Source of the DNA: Thalassotalea sediminis
GTDB taxonomy: Bacteria > Pseudomonadota > Gammaproteobacteria > Enterobacterales > Alteromonadaceae
Length of the DNA stretch: 64,000 nucleotides
Assembly: GCF_030295915.1 (NCBI RefSeq)
Contig: NZ_AP027361.1
Span: 186,001-250,000, forward strand
Direction: 5' to 3'
Notes under the pieces: model-generated
Databases searched by the model: none
Seen by the model: only the letters and a program-made list of their open reading frames with translations
What the model was told of the DNA's origin: nothing
Part shown: positions 61,248 through 64,000 of the stretch, one piece after another
Numbering within the stretch: the first letter of the stretch is position 1
How the letters are laid out: each line of letters opens with the position of its first letter
Translations under genes and position numbers: made by a program

Positions 61248-62540
61248 GTGATAAAAAATAACAAACCATTGTCATCTATTACTCAACAAGTCGCGTTATT
61301 ATCAGAAGTATTGAATAACGTTGGAGCCTGTATTTTTGCCAAGGATCTTAACGGCAAATACCTTTACGCCAACGATATGGTACTAGAGGTATTTGGCATG
61401 CCTTTAGAAAATGTGATTGGTAAAGATGACAGCCACTTTTTCGACTTAAGTATTTCTGATCAGTTAAGGAACAACGATAAAAAAGTACTTACGGAAGGCG
61501 TCATCGTTGAACAAGAAGAAACGAATTATATTAAAGCAACGGGTGAAGTTCGCATTTATCATTCGGTAAAAAAACCACTGTTTGATGAAGAAAAACGCAT
61601 TATAGGATTATGCGGTATTTCAACAGATATTACTGAACAAAAAAGATTAGAAAACCTAGTTAAAAAGCAAAAAGATTTACTGAATATTGTACTCGATAAC
61701 GTTGATGCACATATCTATATGAAAGACAATCAACGTACCTTTAAGTATGTGAATAGTCGAGTTGCGGCACTATTCGGCTTACCAGTAGAGCAAGTTGTTG
61801 GTAAGAAAGAGACTGACATATTGCCAGAAGACGTTGCAGAGCATTTTTACCAGTCGGATAAAAAACTCTTTGAAACAGGTGAGCGACAAACGATTGATGA
61901 AACAGTGATTGATGACGAAGGTAATGAACATCATTACCTGAGTGTTAAAATTCCGTTCTACCCTGAAAATGAAGACCCAGTGTTAATAGGTTTTTCAACG
62001 GAAGTGACTGAGCTATATAAGTTGAAAGAGCAATTTAGAAAACAGGCAAACACTGATTCTCTTACTGGCTTGTTTAATCGTCGATATTTTGTTGAACATG
62101 CTGAACGTGAATTCAAAAGGGCACAACGAAATGGAAAACCATTAACCGTTATTTCAATTGATATTGATCACTTTAAAGATATTAATGATAAGTATGGTCA
62201 TCCAGTTGGCGATGAAGTGCTGGTTGAGGTAAGTAAGCAGTTACTCCCTAATTTGCGCAGTGAAGATGTGCTTGCGCGAATTGGTGGCGAAGAGTTTGCT
62301 ATTGTGCTGCCAGATACCGACTTGCAACAAGCCAGTCACATTGCTGAAAGAATTCGCCACCAACAAGATTGCATTCGTATTAAAGGCAATTGGCAAGGTG
62401 AATTAAATGTACAAGTGAGTGTTGGTGTAGCCATTAAACTAGACGATGATAGTAACTTTGATGTGTTATTTTCTCGTGCAGACAAAGCATTATATATGGC
62501 GAAAAATAATGGACGTAATCAAGTTTTTTGTCACAATTAG
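61248..62540 (+). CDS. PAS-PAS-GGDEF diguanylate cyclase
   Basis: A 430-residue cytoplasmic protein. Two PAS domains are visible (about 15-130 with ACIFAKDLNGKYLYANDMVLEVFG; about 138-255 with DAHIYMKDNQRTFKYVNSRVAALFG), each followed by a linker. The GGDEF domain is at about 265-430: DSLTGLFNRRYF, DIDHFKDINDKYGHPVGDEVL and active site GGEEF. An RSED inhibitory site lies five residues before GGEEF, so product feedback is likely. It makes cyclic di-GMP, which commonly promotes exopolysaccharide and biofilm formation. It starts at GTG with AGGTAG upstream, directly behind a perfect inverted repeat. No TM segment. Confidence 0.92.
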   Translation: MIKNNKPLSSITQQVALLSEVLNNVGACIFAKDLNGKYLYANDMVLEVFGMPLENVIGKDDSHFFDLSISDQLRNNDKKVLTEGVIVEQEETNYIKATGEVRIYHSVKKPLFDEEKRIIGLCGISTDITEQKRLENLVKKQKDLLNIVLDNVDAHIYMKDNQRTFKYVNSRVAALFGLPVEQVVGKKETDILPEDVAEHFYQSDKKLFETGERQTIDETVIDDEGNEHHYLSVKIPFYPENEDPVLIGFSTEVTELYKLKEQFRKQANTDSLTGLFNRRYFVEHAEREFKRAQRNGKPLTVISIDIDHFKDINDKYGHPVGDEVLVEVSKQLLPNLRSEDVLARIGGEEFAIVLPDTDLQQASHIAERIRHQQDCIRIKGNWQGELNVQVSVGVAIKLDDDSNFDVLFSRADKALYMAKNNGRNQVFCHN

Positions 62541-62599
62541 CGAATAACCTACGTTGTTCCGTACTTGTTCCAATATCAAAATCAGTTGTATGAGCACTC

Positions 62600-63124
62600 T
62601 TAGGGTCTGTTATTGATAGATAGCTATACCCATTTTTCTCACCCCTTATTTTTAAATGTATTTGTTTATTTTTGCCCTCGAAATTGCATCAATTAGCGGG
62701 GTAACGTTGAACTGATTTATCTCTTTATAATCAACCTTATAAATTCTATTGCTTTTAACTTATTTAGCTGCTTGTTATCGATTTAAACTCCCCAATTAGG
62801 CAAACAGGCTTGGTAAATTTGCAGAGAATTTGCTTATACGTGACCTTTTTGTGACGGCTGTCTTAATTCTGTCACGCTGCTGTTATCTAAAGTTAACAAG
62901 CGAGTCATATTTGTTCCATCGCAATGTCATTTTCCTCTTTTAATATCTGCGCTTTGATGTCAGCGCACATTAATTTGTTTAGCTGAACCCAAAGGGCAGC
63001 GTTTTTGTCATTTTTACATCGTTATTGCTTTTTCATGTGGAACAACCACACATTAATCGCAATGCCTTGTCTAAGTACCAATAAACTACTGCAAAAATAA
63101 ACACAAAAGTTCAACAGACCCTAA
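62600..63124. repeat. Possible MITE-like segment bounded by 12-bp inverted repeats
   Basis: TTAGGGTCTGTT at 62600-62611 and its exact complement AACAGACCCTAA at 63113-63124 lie 500 bases apart in opposite orientation; the outermost bases contain TA on both sides, consistent with a TA target duplication. No transposase is encoded inside. The arms diverge after 12 bases, so this could also be chance; in a 600-base region a 12-base match is expected about once in a hundred. Confidence 0.35.
62858..62886 (+). promoter_or_regulatory. Pho box (PhoB-binding site) upstream of alkaline phosphatase
   Basis: Three 7-base direct repeats at exact 11-base spacing: CTGTCTT-AATT-CTGTCAC-GCTG-CTGTTAT. The Pho-box unit is CTGTCAT with 4-base AT-rich spacers. 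A TCATAT hexamer at 62905-62910, 18 bases after the last repeat, could be the -10 element. The transcript would then have a leader of about 230 bases before the phosphatase start. Confidence 0.75.
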
Positions 63125-63148
63125 TAATAATTATTTAAGGAAGGAATT

Positions 63149-64000
63149 ATGAGCTCTAAATGGGTTTCACTTTCAGTTATTCCATCTTTTTTGTTTAGCT
63201 CAATAGCATATTCAGATGTTATTCCAAGCATTCAAAAACAGAGTAACTGGTATACACAAGCACAAGCCAAGGTGCTAGATAAAACTAAGTTAACAACAAG
63301 TACAAATGCTAAAAATGTGATTTTGTTTGTTGGTGATGGTATGGGTATTTCTACGCTTACAGCTGCACGTATATTGCAAGGGCAGATGGCTGGTAAGTCA
63401 GGTGAAGAAGGTTATTTAAGCTTTGAAACTTTTCCTTATTCTGCACAAGTAAAAACGTATAACACAGATGCACAAACCCCTGATTCTGCTGGAACCATGA
63501 CAGCAATGATGTCAGGCGTCAAAACGGATGCGGGTGTTCTCGGCGTAAATGAAAATATTGAACGTGGTGATTGTGCGAGTGTAAAGGGTAATGAATTGAT
63601 AACAGCGGTCGAACTTGCTGAAATTAAAGGCATGTCCACGGGTATTCTTTCTACGGCTCGTATTACACATGCAACGCCAGCGGCTGCTTATGCAAAGTCT
63701 GCCGATCGTAATTGGGAAGATATCTCGGATATGCCTAACACTGCTGTTGACTTGGGCTGTGAAGACATAGCCTCACAACTGGTGAATTTTGAGAAAAATC
63801 TTGAGCAGAGATTTCCAGGTATAGATGTTGATGGCATTGACTTTGCGATGGGTGGTGGTCGCCGTCATTTTCTGCCAAAAGATGAAGCATATAATAGTGC
63901 AGACGCTAGAAGTGCAGTAGAAGGTGATCGCACCGATAATCGAGATTTAACTGCTGAATGGCAAACCATGTACCCTAATGGTACTTACGTTATGGACAAA
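63149..64000 (+). CDS. Alkaline phosphatase (PhoA-type), 3'-truncated by the window
   Basis: The first 284 residues of a secreted alkaline phosphatase; the frame is open to the window end. Signal peptide is at about 1-22 (SIAYSD). Metal-binding FVGDGMG (about 58-64) and the catalytic serine segment TPDSAGTMTAMMSG (about 110-123, Ser in DSAG) are present, followed by GILSTARITHATPAA with metal-ligand region and MGGGRRHF. It hydrolyses phosphomonoesters in the periplasm with Zn/Mg. The start has an excellent ribosome site (AAGGAAGGA). A Pho box about 260 bases upstream predicts induction by phosphate starvation. Confidence 0.92.
   Translation, partial: MSSKWVSLSVIPSFLFSSIAYSDVIPSIQKQSNWYTQAQAKVLDKTKLTTSTNAKNVILFVGDGMGISTLTAARILQGQMAGKSGEEGYLSFETFPYSAQVKTYNTDAQTPDSAGTMTAMMSGVKTDAGVLGVNENIERGDCASVKGNELITAVELAEIKGMSTGILSTARITHATPAAAYAKSADRNWEDISDMPNTAVDLGCEDIASQLVNFEKNLEQRFPGIDVDGIDFAMGGGRRHFLPKDEAYNSADARSAVEGDRTDNRDLTAEWQTMYPNGTYVMDK

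Larger units (their letters stand above)
62541..63148. other. Long intergenic region upstream of alkaline phosphatase
   Basis: 608 bases with no plausible ORF. It contains a Pho box (62858-62886) and is nearly spanned by a 12-bp inverted repeat (62600-62611 and 63113-63124) that may mark a small mobile element. Both are listed separately. Confidence 0.6.

Noticed and set aside
1..64000. CRISPR arrays, insertion-sequence transposases, phage genes
   Set aside because: No regularly spaced direct repeats, transposase or phage structural genes were seen by reading both strands; the only mobile-element hint is the inverted-repeat pair at 62600/63113.

Overview
The window looks like the chromosome of a low-GC marine gammaproteobacterium of the Alteromonadales (Colwellia/Thalassotalea-like). 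This is inferred from gene style, the AT-rich base composition and the presence of a proteobacterial exosortase A (XrtA) / PEP-CTERM locus. No rRNA or other taxonomic marker is present, so genus is a guess.

Layout. (1) 1-2.5 kb: the tail of a purple-acid-phosphatase-like metallophosphoesterase and a beta-propeller phytase, both organic-phosphate scavenging. (2) 2.8-6.8 kb: a two-gene RND efflux pump ending in a bidirectional terminator. (3) 6.9-54.8 kb: a roughly 48-kb XrtA/PEP-CTERM exopolysaccharide locus, interrupted only by a tRNA-Arg(CCG) gene. (4) 54.9-62.5 kb: ordinary chromosomal genes, namely an FHA membrane protein with a trypsin-like protease, an MmcQ/YjbR protein, an ECF sigma factor with an overlapping membrane protein, a long RluA-type pseudouridine synthase and a PAS-PAS-GGDEF diguanylate cyclase. 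(5) 62.5-64 kb: a 608-bp intergenic region carrying a strong Pho-box candidate, then the start of an alkaline phosphatase. The window is thus bounded on both sides by phosphate-acquisition genes.

The XrtA locus has several parts. PrsK (histidine kinase) and PrsR (sigma-54 activator) lie on the minus strand. A plus-strand run follows: two nucleotide-sugar enzymes (TviB/TviC-like), an autoinducer-synthase-like acyltransferase, a WecB-WecC fusion, an E1/ThiF-like adenylyltransferase, the PrsT TPR lipoprotein, XrtA, one PEP-CTERM substrate with a -24/-12 promoter motif, two secreted polysaccharide-lyase-like proteins, a membrane acyltransferase and a Wzy/ligase-like protein. Next comes a 15-gene, tightly packed minus-strand operon (45.8 down to 29.5 kb) with the initiating phosphoglycosyltransferase, five glycosyltransferases, a Wzx flippase, acetyltransferases, a deacetylase, an ATP-grasp ligase and an asparagine-synthetase-like protein. 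Last is a plus-strand assembly/export operon (Wza-like lipoprotein, chain-length determinant, tyrosine autokinase, beta-barrel protein, AAA ATPase) followed by a second PrsT-like gene.

How it fits together (inference): TviB/TviC and WecB-WecC would supply two N-acetylated uronic acids (GalNAcA/GlcNAcA and ManNAcA). The minus-strand operon assembles, decorates (possibly amidates or aminoacylates) and flips the repeat unit, and the Wza/Wzc-like machinery exports it. XrtA processes the PEP-CTERM protein, whose expression PrsK/PrsR probably controls through sigma-54. The least explained parts are the E1-like enzyme with its neighbouring acyltransferase, the WecB-WecC fusion, the ATP-grasp/AsnB/deacetylase/unknown-protein block, the duplicated PrsT, and two palindromic elements just upstream of genes.
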